DNA of 9,114 nt from positions 1 to 9,114 of the forward strand of contig JAEVZY010000341.1 in the NCBI GenBank assembly GCA_023392035.1, in the 5' to 3' direction. The position numbers and the translations under genes are program-made. This DNA is from Pseudomonadota bacterium (GTDB lineage Bacteria > Pseudomonadota > Gammaproteobacteria > Burkholderiales > Burkholderiaceae_D). The notes below the pieces were generated by a model. It made no database searches. It was not told the origin of the DNA and saw nothing but the letters and a program-made list of their open reading frames with translations. Of this stretch, positions 1 through 6,256 are shown piece after piece (the first letter of the stretch is position 1; every line of letters starts with the position of its first letter).

Positions 1-619
1 GGACCTGAACCAGCCGGTGGCGGCCGACATGAATGCCATCGCCAAGGATGTGTTCGACAAGTGCTTCTCGGCCGTGGTGCTGTTCCTCTTGCTGCCGCTG
101 TTCATCGTCATCGGCATCGCCATCAAGCTCAGTTCGCCGGGCCCCGTGTTCTTCCGCCAGCAGCGCCTGGGCCTGAACGGACGTCCCTTCATGTGCTTCA
201 AGTTCCGCAGCATGAAACTGCACCAGGAACAGGGCGTGGTGACCCAGGCCACCCAGGACGATCCGCGCGTGACCCGCATCGGCCGCTTCATCCGCCGCAC
301 CAGCCTGGACGAACTGCCGCAATTCATCAACGTCCTGATGGGCGACATGTCGGTGGTCGGGCCGCGTCCGCATGCCCTGCAGCACAATGAGTTGTACAAG
401 GACAAACTTGAGATGTACATGCTGCGGCATCGCGTCAAACCCGGCATCACCGGATGGGCGCAAATTCATGGCTACCGCGGCGAAACCGACACCGTGGACA
501 AAATGGCCAAGCGGGTGCAGTTCGACCTGCACTACATCAAAAACTGGTCCTTCGCGATGGACATGAAGATCATCGTCTGGACGGCATTCAAGGGATGGAC
601 GGGGAACAATGCTTACTAG
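1..619 (+). CDS. wcaJ: Undecaprenyl-phosphate sugar phosphotransferase (WcaJ/EPS priming enzyme), 5'-truncated by window edge
   Basis: Catalytic C-terminal part of a polyprenyl-phosphate hexose-1-phosphate transferase, which moves a sugar phosphate (usually glucose-1-P from UDP-glucose) onto undecaprenyl phosphate at the inner membrane and so starts exopolysaccharide repeat-unit synthesis. Codons are in phase from base 2 and the frame is open at the left edge, so the gene begins upstream; the GTG at 17 is internal. Seen: a hydrophobic segment (about bases 62-130, VVLFLLLPLFIVIGIAI) ending in SSPGPVFFRQQR, the KFRSM motif, the family's Asp-Glu catalytic dyad in SLDELPQ (D at 308-310, E at 311-313), MSVVGPRPHA, and the closing KPGITGWAQIHGYRGET block. 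Long members carry further N-terminal membrane helices and a CoA-binding-like domain, which would lie outside the window. The sugar specificity cannot be read from this part, so the wcaJ name is by similarity. It overlaps the next gene by 11 bases, suggesting an operon. Confidence 0.93.
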   Translation, partial: DLNQPVAADMNAIAKDVFDKCFSAVVLFLLLPLFIVIGIAIKLSSPGPVFFRQQRLGLNGRPFMCFKFRSMKLHQEQGVVTQATQDDPRVTRIGRFIRRTSLDELPQFINVLMGDMSVVGPRPHALQHNELYKDKLEMYMLRHRVKPGITGWAQIHGYRGETDTVDKMAKRVQFDLHYIKNWSFAMDMKIIVWTAFKGWTGNNAY

Positions 620-1190
620 CCAACGCAATCACGAAGCAAACAATATCGCTCACCTGAGCAACGTCAGGCCGCTCAACAGCCTGCACCCGCCGCGCCGGGT
701 TTCCAGCGCCCCGGCCGAACCGCCGCTGCTTGACCGCGCGCAGTTTTCCGCCGTGGTGGCCAACGCGCCGCTGGTGGCCTTCGACCTGATCGTGGAAGAC
801 CCGCAAGGGGCGATCCTGCTCGGCATGCGCAGTAATCCGCCGGCGCGCGGCTACTGGTTCACGCCGGGCGGGCGCATCCGCAAGCATGAAGGCCTGGAAG
901 CTGCCTTCGCCCGCATCACGCGCGACGAGCTGGGCCACGAATTCGCCCGCGCCGACTGCGATTTCCTGGACGTGTGCGAGCACCACTACGACACCAATTT
1001 CCTCGGCGAGCCGGGCGCCACCACGCACTACATCGTGCTGGTGCATCGCCTGCGCACGCATCGCGAACTGCTGCGCCTGCCCACCAGCCAGCACAGCCAT
1101 TACACCTGGATGCAGCCCGGCCTGTTGCGCCGGCATCCGCAAGTGCATCCCTATGTGCAGGCCTATTTCCCCGAATCCGAACAAGTTTGA
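609..1190 (+). CDS. gmm: GDP-mannose mannosyl hydrolase (Nudix superfamily)
   Basis: 193 residues. Enzymes of this family hydrolyse GDP-mannose or GDP-glucose to GDP plus free sugar, with inversion at the anomeric carbon, and are found in colanic-acid-like clusters, where they may tune the nucleotide-sugar supply. Seen: VVANAPLVAFDLIV (49-62), the substrate loop NPPARGYWFTPGGR (76-89), and the Gmm-variant Nudix box G87 to G109 (GGRIRKHEGLEAAFARITRDELG), which lacks the usual REUXEE core as in E. coli Gmm. EHHYDTNF follows at 124-131, and H162 in QHSHYTW lies where E. coli Gmm has its catalytic-base histidine. The ATG overlaps the upstream stop (ATGCTTACTAG) and has GGGGAA just before it, so translational coupling is likely. 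About 38 residues precede the first conserved block, against about 8 in E. coli, so either the protein has a real tail or the true start is a weaker downstream codon. Confidence 0.9.
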   Translation: MLTSQRNHEANNIAHLSNVRPLNSLHPPRRVSSAPAEPPLLDRAQFSAVVANAPLVAFDLIVEDPQGAILLGMRSNPPARGYWFTPGGRIRKHEGLEAAFARITRDELGHEFARADCDFLDVCEHHYDTNFLGEPGATTHYIVLVHRLRTHRELLRLPTSQHSHYTWMQPGLLRRHPQVHPYVQAYFPESEQV

Positions 1191-1204
1191 GACAACAAGG
1201 CCTT

Positions 1205-2620
1205 ATGGATACCCTGATTCCCGTAGTCCTGTGCGGCGGCTCCGGCAGCCGCCTGTGGCCGCTGTCGCGCGAAACCCATCCCAAGCAATTCCTGCGTCTG
1301 CTGGGCCAGCACAGCCTGTTGCAGCAAACCCTGCTGCGCCTGCAAGGCATGCAGGGCCTGGGCGCGCCGGTGCTGGTCACGGGCGACGCCACCCGCTTCG
1401 TGGTGGCCGAGCAATTGCGCGAGATCGGCCAGGACCATGCGCAAATTTTGCTGGAGCCGATGCGCCGCAACACCGCGCCGGCGATTGCCAGCGCCGCCCT
1501 GCACGCACTCACCATGGACGACGATCCGCTGCTGCTGGTGCTGCCTTCCGACCACGTGGTGAAAGACGTGCCGGCGCTGCAAGAGGCCCTGGGACATGCG
1601 CGCCAGGCCGCGCGCCGTGGCGATCTGCTGACCTTCGGCATCGTGCCGGATCGTCCTGAAACCGGCTATGGCTATATCCGCGCCGCTTCGCTGGAGACCG
1701 GCGTGGTGCGGCCGGTGCTGGAATTCGTCGAAAAGCCCAACCTGGCCACCGCTGAACAATACGTGGCCAGCGGCCAGTTCTTCTGGAACAGCGGCATGTT
1801 CCTGTTCTCGGCGCGGCGCTACCTGGAAGAGCTGGAGCGCTATCAACCGGAGATTTTGAAAGCCTGCCGCGCCGCGCATGAACAAGGCGTGCGCGACATC
1901 GACTTCCTGCGCCTGGACGCCGCCGCCTATCAGCAAAGTCCGGACTGCTCCATCGACTACGGCGTGATGGAACGCACCGAGCGTGCCGCCATGGTGCCCT
2001 TGGCGGCCGGCTGGAGCGACATCGGCAGTTGGGCCTCGGTGCGCGACGCCTCCGAGCGCGACGAAAACAACAACGCGGTGCAAGGCGACGTCATGCTGCA
2101 AGGCTGCAGCGATTGCCTGGTGCATTCGTCCAGCCGGCTGGTGAGCGCGGTCGGCTTGAAGAACACGGTGGTGATCGAAACGCCGGACGGCGTGCTGGTG
2201 ATGGACGCCGACCGCGCGCAGGAAGCGAAGGACATCGTGGCCCGCCTCGTGCAGGAGGGACGCAGCGAAGCCAGCCAGCATCGCAAGATGTTCCGTCCCT
2301 GGGGTTCCTACGATTGCATCGGCAGCGGCGAGCGTTTCCAGGTCAAGCGCATCGTGGTCAAGGAAGGCGCCAAGCTGTCGCTGCAGATGCATCACCATCG
2401 CGCCGAACATTGGGTGGTGGTGACCGGCACCGCGCGCGTCACCAATGGCGAGCGCGAATACCTGCTGTCGGAAAACCAGTCGACCTACATTCCGATCGGT
2501 GAAGTCCACTCGCTGGAAAACCCGGGCCGCATTCCGCTGGAGCTGATCGAAATCCAGTCCGGTACCTATCTCGGCGAAGACGACATCGTGCGCCTGCAGG
2601 ATCGTTACGGCCGCGCCTGA
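1205..2620 (+). CDS. manC: Mannose-1-phosphate guanylyltransferase / mannose-6-phosphate isomerase (bifunctional, type II)
   Basis: 471 residues, the usual length of the bifunctional ManC/CpsB/AlgA family. It interconverts fructose-6-P and mannose-6-P and makes GDP-mannose from mannose-1-P and GTP, supplying mannose and, through Gmd/Fcl, fucose for the polysaccharide. Seen: N-terminal nucleotidyltransferase signature VVLCGGSGSRLWPLSRETHPKQF (7-29), with the G-rich loop and K27; the sugar-binding EFVEKPN block (173-179); and a C-terminal cupin isomerase domain beginning about MFRPWGSYD, with metal-site residues Q394, H396, E401 and H402 in LSLQMHHHRAEHW. I chose the ATG at 1205 although the frame is open further upstream: it gives the family's standard N-terminus, avoids a long overlap with the hydrolase gene, and has an AAGG ribosome site 4 bases before it. 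The gap to the upstream stop is 14 bases, so the two genes are probably co-transcribed. Confidence 0.96.
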   Translation: MDTLIPVVLCGGSGSRLWPLSRETHPKQFLRLLGQHSLLQQTLLRLQGMQGLGAPVLVTGDATRFVVAEQLREIGQDHAQILLEPMRRNTAPAIASAALHALTMDDDPLLLVLPSDHVVKDVPALQEALGHARQAARRGDLLTFGIVPDRPETGYGYIRAASLETGVVRPVLEFVEKPNLATAEQYVASGQFFWNSGMFLFSARRYLEELERYQPEILKACRAAHEQGVRDIDFLRLDAAAYQQSPDCSIDYGVMERTERAAMVPLAAGWSDIGSWASVRDASERDENNNAVQGDVMLQGCSDCLVHSSSRLVSAVGLKNTVVIETPDGVLVMDADRAQEAKDIVARLVQEGRSEASQHRKMFRPWGSYDCIGSGERFQVKRIVVKEGAKLSLQMHHHRAEHWVVVTGTARVTNGEREYLLSENQSTYIPIGEVHSLENPGRIPLELIEIQSGTYLGEDDIVRLQDRYGRA

Positions 2621-2731
2621 AGGCCGGGCCTGAAACCACAACCCGATACCGGGCAGAACCAATTGCCCGAAAAGACACTCTGATTTGTTGCGGCGCCAGA
2701 CGGCCCGTTCAACCTGAAGACCATCGTCCCC
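2621..2731 (+). other. 111-base intergenic gap between manC and galU, with small competing inverted repeats
   Basis: The gap starts with AGGCCGGGCCT directly after the manC stop. Two short hairpins share bases: CCCG-ATAC-CGGG (2642-2653) and GGGCA-N8-TGCCC (2651-2668). Only one can form at a time. Neither is followed by a run of T, so neither looks like an ordinary intrinsic terminator. I found no convincing -35/-10 pair for galU and no strong Shine-Dalgarno before its ATG. Whether galU is read through from manC or has its own promoter cannot be told from this stretch. Confidence 0.4.
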
Positions 2732-3682
2732 ATGCACAAGCAAATCCGCAAAGCTGTTTTTCCCGTGGCAGGACTGGGCACCCGCTTTTTGCCCGTCACC
2801 AAGGCCAGTCCCAAGGAAATGTTGCCCATCGTCGACAAGCCGCTGATCCAGTACGCAGTGGAAGAAGCGATGGCAGCCGGCATCACCGAGATGATCTTCG
2901 TCACCGGCCGCAACAAGCGTGCCATCGAAGACCACTTCGACAAGGCCTATGAACTGGAGGCCGAACTGGCGGCACGCGACAAGCAAGCTTTGCTCGATGC
3001 CCTGCGCGGCATCAAGCCCGATCATGTGCAGTGTTTCTATGTGCGCCAGGCCGAAGCCCTGGGTTTGGGTCATGCCGTGCTGTGCGCGGAGCGGCTGGTG
3101 GGCGACGAACCCTTTGCCATCCTGCTGGCGGACGATTTGCTGGATGCTGAAGTGCCGGTGATGAAGCAGATGGTGGACCTGCATGCGCACTACGGCTGCA
3201 GCCTGGTCGGGGTGGAAAGCATCGCGCCGGAACAATCGCGTTCATATGGCGTGGTGGCCGGCTCAAGTTTTGCGCCCGGCCTCATGAAGCTGCACGGCAT
3301 CGTCGAAAAGCCCAAGGCCGAGGATGCGCCGTCCAACATGGGCGTGGTCGGCCGCTATGTGATGAACGCTTCCATCTTCCGCCATTTGCGTGAAATGCCG
3401 CCTGGCGCCGGCGGCGAAATCCAGCTCACCGACGGCATTGCCCGCCTGTTGAAACAGGAGGCGGTGATGTCCTGGTGCTTCGACGGCAAGCGCTACGACT
3501 GCGGCAGCAAGCAGGGCTATCTGCAGGCGACGGTGGAGTTCGCCTTGCGCCATCCGGAAGTGCGCGAGGAATTCCGCGCCTACCTTGAGGGGCTCGATCT
3601 GCAACGGCGCGCCGGCGAAGAAGAGCTGGCGCTGCCGCCGATGAAGCCGGCGGCCAACGGCTCTTCGGTGCTGTACATGTAG
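2732..3682 (+). CDS. galU: UTP-glucose-1-phosphate uridylyltransferase
   Basis: 316 residues. GalU makes UDP-glucose from glucose-1-P and UTP in the cytoplasm. UDP-glucose is the likely donor for the priming transferase at the left edge and for glucosyl, galactosyl and glucuronyl units of surface polysaccharides. Seen: KAVFPVAGLGTRFLP (7-21) followed by TKASPKEMLPIVDKPLIQYAVEEA (23-46), holding the nucleotide loop and a conserved lysine; QAEALGLGHAV (106-116); the metal-binding ADD (133-135); VEKP (191-194); and YDCGSKQGY (from about 255), where K260 lies in the conserved C-terminal block. The ATG at 2732 gives the canonical N-terminus (MHKQIRKAVFPVAG) and is the first ATG in frame after a stop at 2681. 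Its ribosome site is poor (TGAAG about 13 bases upstream). It converges on the following minus-strand gene with 19 bases between stop codons. Confidence 0.96.
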   Translation: MHKQIRKAVFPVAGLGTRFLPVTKASPKEMLPIVDKPLIQYAVEEAMAAGITEMIFVTGRNKRAIEDHFDKAYELEAELAARDKQALLDALRGIKPDHVQCFYVRQAEALGLGHAVLCAERLVGDEPFAILLADDLLDAEVPVMKQMVDLHAHYGCSLVGVESIAPEQSRSYGVVAGSSFAPGLMKLHGIVEKPKAEDAPSNMGVVGRYVMNASIFRHLREMPPGAGGEIQLTDGIARLLKQEAVMSWCFDGKRYDCGSKQGYLQATVEFALRHPEVREEFRAYLEGLDLQRRAGEEELALPPMKPAANGSSVLYM

Positions 3683-3701
3683 CCGCGGTGCGCAGCGATT
3701 T

Positions 3702-6179
3702 TCAGGACAATTTCCAAGGCAGATGGGCGGCGACGCTTGCTTTGCATTGTATGGAAACCGTCGCCGCCAGCGTGAATAGCCTTACTCCGGAATCATGCTG
3801 AAGCTCTGAGCGCAACTGTTTGACCAACTTCGCCATCTGGATAAAAAGCGAAGACAGGGTCGCGCCATCAAAGCCCGTCTTCGCGAGTGACTTCAATGCC
3901 TTCAGCAAGACTGTGAAGGCTTCCTCGCGAACCGCCGCGAAGGCGGTCCGAATTTGCTTGGCCGTCCCGGCCCCCCGGACCTGCATCAAACGCCGACTTT
4001 CAAGCGCGCTCAGGTTAGTGACCGCTGCAATGGCCTTCTTGAGCACCGCGGCCCGGTCGGCTTTATCGAGCAGGCCGATGAGCCGGATCATCTTGTGCAG
4101 CAAAACGGCAGAGAAGTCGTCGCCGCCCAAGGTTTCGGCCATCCCATGGAGCAGCGCAGCCTTGGACACGCCGCTGTGCGTGGCGCGATTGAAAAGCAGG
4201 TCCACCGCCTTGCTCGCGGCCATGAAATCATTCCTGTGCAATGTGCATGCGGAAAGGGCAAGCAATCCCCAGACTGCCGGCTGATGCACCAGCGGCAGGC
4301 CGGCGCAATGAACACTCACGGCTTTGGCGGCAGGCGCATATTCGGCCTTATGGACCGTGCCCGCCAAGTGCGCAACAAACTGCGCCTGGCATCCCGGCGG
4401 CAATTGGCGGGATTGCTCAAGCAAACGAGTCATGCGCGCGGTATTGATTGCCGGCACCGTGGAAGCGATGGCCGACACCGCAACCAATTTGAGCAGAGGG
4501 TAGAGCACGTCGTCCTGCGATCCTTTGGCCAGTTCCAGCACTGCGCCCCAAAGATCCTCCCACAACTCCTGTACCTGCGGCTGCCTGGGACGGGCAGCGA
4601 GTTCGGTGCGCATGCTGCCGTAGAGTTTTTCCCGAGAAGGCTTGCTGGAGAAGGCTGCCGTCATCAGCATCTTCAGACCGCTCTTTCTTTCATCCCCTTG
4701 AGGCAGTCCGGCAACGTCGCTTACCAGATTGGCCAATTCGCGATCATTGAAGGCCAACTGCAGCCGGTTCATTTCGGACAGCAGCTGCATCAGGAATTGC
4801 TGGCCCAAGGGAGCCTGCAGCCGCGGCATGAAACTGCATAAACTGCTCACCAGCTTGCGCTGCGATTCCTGGGCATCCACCTTGTGCTCGACCACCTTCC
4901 ACAGCAGGGGCAGAATCTTGTTTCTTGCGGCACTTTGCAATGTGAGGACCACGGCGAAGGCGGCGCCCAGCGCCTCCATATCACGGTGCTGGCCCTTTGC
5001 ATATTGAAGCAGAAGCCGGCGCAGGTCTTTTGCCGTCTCTGGCGAAGCGCCCATGAGCGCTTGGGCAAGCGACCACCGGTACACCAACGCAATGCATTTT
5101 CCGGCGATGGCTGCGCTTGCCATGGCGGCTTCTTTCAGGCTCGCGCAGCATTTGATCAATTCCTTGCACAGAGCAAGCGGCAATGGCGCCACGTGGCCGA
5201 AGTTGAGGTTGCGGAGAATGGCATCAAGCACGGGCGCCTTGTGGCCGGCATCAAGGTCCTGGCAAAACGCGAGCATTGCCTCGGTCGTTGCGGCCACATT
5301 ATGGTTTTCCTCTCTCATCCCCTGTTCCAGCAGTCGACACACCTCCCCGTGCTGGACCCCGGCCAACAACTGCAGCAACCCAAACTTGCCCGAATCGAGC
5401 GAATCCGCGATCTGCAGCACATGTTTGACAAGAACGGGCATCCAGGAGCAGGCGCCGAAGCGTTTCATCACCTCGTGTGCCGTGCATGCGCGCCATTGTT
5501 CGGACTTTATTTCGGCAACCGCATTTAGCAAGGTCCGCCATTTGAGGGCAGCCGCTCTTCCCTCAAACTTCAGATCCATGCTTTGCGCTGCAAAGTCGAT
5601 CCAAACCTGATGATCCTTGGACAGCTTTGCCTTCTGTGCCTCTAATTTTTTTCGCCCCGGCTCCCAGTCATGCCAGGGAAGATTGGGAATGAATTCAATC
5701 AGTTCAATCAAGATTGGCGAACTGAAGTCGCCCTCCAGCAATTGCGTGAGCGAGCACAAAAAGCAAAAGTGGTCCCACTGAAAAACTTCGGGAAGTCTTT
5801 CAAGCAAGCGAATGAAATGGAGCAGCGCGTCCTGGAAGGCGTCCGGCTCCTCTCGCAAGAGCTCCGTTCTGTCTTCCAGATAGTCAATGGCGTGTTGGTA
5901 GCGCGCGCAATACAGATCGCTTTGCGCGTCGGTGGCCTCAAGCCGTTGGAGCAGCGACTTGAGGTTCGCCATCTCCATCATTGGCCGGAAAAATTTATTG
6001 GCCCACTTGTCGACTGCGGTCAGCGACAGCAATTCGCTGCGCCAGGTATCCGGTCTTGGGCCAAGTTGTCCAAGAATGACCCGCACGACTTCCTTGGGGA
6101 GGGTGCGAAAGAGGTTGGGGCCTTGCAGCGGACCAGCGTCTCGCAGTGGACCAGCGTCAGAGATGTTTTTCGAGCCCAT
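3702..6179 (-). CDS. Uncharacterised 825-residue helical-repeat protein with an F-box-like N-terminus; possible effector
   Basis: I do not recognise a named family. The start is well supported: AGGAA lies 7 bases before the ATG. There is no signal peptide and no obvious membrane helix. Residues 1-22 are Gly/Pro/Asp-rich with a duplicated DAGPL(R/Q) unit. Residues 27-64 (LPKEVVRVILGQL, then LLSLTAVDKWANKFF) match the spacing and hydrophobic pattern of an F-box (LPxE...IL..L...L..V.K.W) except for about 5 extra residues in the middle. From about 70 to 815 it is a run of amphipathic helices rich in Leu and Ala. Recurring LP or LD turns followed by a helix occur at 129, 167, 492, 593, 628 and 704; several are 35-38 residues apart, suggesting a HEAT/ARM-type solenoid. 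It has 16 cysteines. Hand count at 5641-5820 gives 84/180 GC, against 120/180 at 1201-1380 in manC; a line at 4501-4560 gives 36/60. This suggests a foreign or differently constrained origin. Bacterial F-box and HEAT-repeat proteins include type III effectors such as the Ralstonia GALA and SKWP families; a similar role here is inference. The CDS itself is very likely real; its function is not known. Confidence 0.8.
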   Translation of the reverse strand: MGSKNISDAGPLRDAGPLQGPNLFRTLPKEVVRVILGQLGPRPDTWRSELLSLTAVDKWANKFFRPMMEMANLKSLLQRLEATDAQSDLYCARYQHAIDYLEDRTELLREEPDAFQDALLHFIRLLERLPEVFQWDHFCFLCSLTQLLEGDFSSPILIELIEFIPNLPWHDWEPGRKKLEAQKAKLSKDHQVWIDFAAQSMDLKFEGRAAALKWRTLLNAVAEIKSEQWRACTAHEVMKRFGACSWMPVLVKHVLQIADSLDSGKFGLLQLLAGVQHGEVCRLLEQGMREENHNVAATTEAMLAFCQDLDAGHKAPVLDAILRNLNFGHVAPLPLALCKELIKCCASLKEAAMASAAIAGKCIALVYRWSLAQALMGASPETAKDLRRLLLQYAKGQHRDMEALGAAFAVVLTLQSAARNKILPLLWKVVEHKVDAQESQRKLVSSLCSFMPRLQAPLGQQFLMQLLSEMNRLQLAFNDRELANLVSDVAGLPQGDERKSGLKMLMTAAFSSKPSREKLYGSMRTELAARPRQPQVQELWEDLWGAVLELAKGSQDDVLYPLLKLVAVSAIASTVPAINTARMTRLLEQSRQLPPGCQAQFVAHLAGTVHKAEYAPAAKAVSVHCAGLPLVHQPAVWGLLALSACTLHRNDFMAASKAVDLLFNRATHSGVSKAALLHGMAETLGGDDFSAVLLHKMIRLIGLLDKADRAAVLKKAIAAVTNLSALESRRLMQVRGAGTAKQIRTAFAAVREEAFTVLLKALKSLAKTGFDGATLSSLFIQMAKLVKQLRSELQHDSGVRLFTLAATVSIQCKASVAAHLPWKLS
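6123..6158 (-). repeat. 18-base tandem duplication in the N-terminal coding region of the 825-residue protein
   Basis: TTGCAGCGGACCAGCGTC (6123-6140) is followed directly by TCGCAGTGGACCAGCGTC (6141-6158). The two copies agree at 16 of 18 positions. On the coding strand each copy encodes six residues, giving DAGPLR then DAGPLQ (residues 8-19). The repeat keeps the frame and lies just before the F-box-like segment, in what is probably a flexible tail. Confidence 0.85.
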
Positions 6180-6186
6180 TCAGCGC

Positions 6187-6191
6187 TTCCT
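6187..6191 (-). promoter_or_regulatory. Ribosome binding site fixing the start of the 825-residue protein
   Basis: On the minus strand AGGAA lies 7 bases before the ATG at 6179, a near-ideal Shine-Dalgarno spacing. It supports this start over later in-frame ATGs such as residues 67, 68 or 70. I saw no good -35/-10 pair in the 77 bases between this gene and the upstream dehydrogenase stop, so the gene may be read through from there or use a promoter inside that gene. Confidence 0.65.
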
Positions 6192-6256
6192 GTTCAAGCA
6201 AAGCGCATGAGTATTCGACTTGGGTTTGATGGTTCCTTGTAGCCTGCGCCGCCAAC

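Noticed and set aside
588..1184. 198-codon minus-strand open frame opposite the GDP-mannose hydrolase
   Set aside because: The plus-strand protein carries the whole Gmm signature; this frame has none and is a GC-driven shadow.
974..1204. Earlier in-frame start for manC
   Set aside because: It would overlap the hydrolase gene by over 200 bases and add an Arg/His/Ala-rich stretch absent from the family.
1163..3235. 690-codon open frame on the minus strand opposite manC and galU
   Set aside because: It spans two well-supported genes and the gap between them, has a His/Gln/Arg-rich composition typical of antisense reading in GC-rich DNA, and shows no family motif.
3683..3701. Intrinsic terminator between galU and the orphan gene
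   Set aside because: Only a very short stem precedes ATTTT; the stem is too weak to call.
3954..4841. 295-codon plus-strand open frame inside the orphan gene
   Set aside because: It covers only part of the orphan and has shadow-like Arg/Gln/His composition, while the minus-strand frame is 825 codons long with a strong ribosome site and a regular helical amino-acid pattern.
6159..6179. N-myristoylation signal in the orphan protein (MGSKNIS)
   Set aside because: The eukaryotic consensus needs Ser or Thr at residue 6; here residue 6 is Ile and the Ser is at 7.
3702..6179. Leucine-rich repeats of the GALA type in the orphan protein
   Set aside because: The protein is Leu-rich, but I found no recurring LxxLxLxxN/C-type units; the pattern is of paired amphipathic helices instead.
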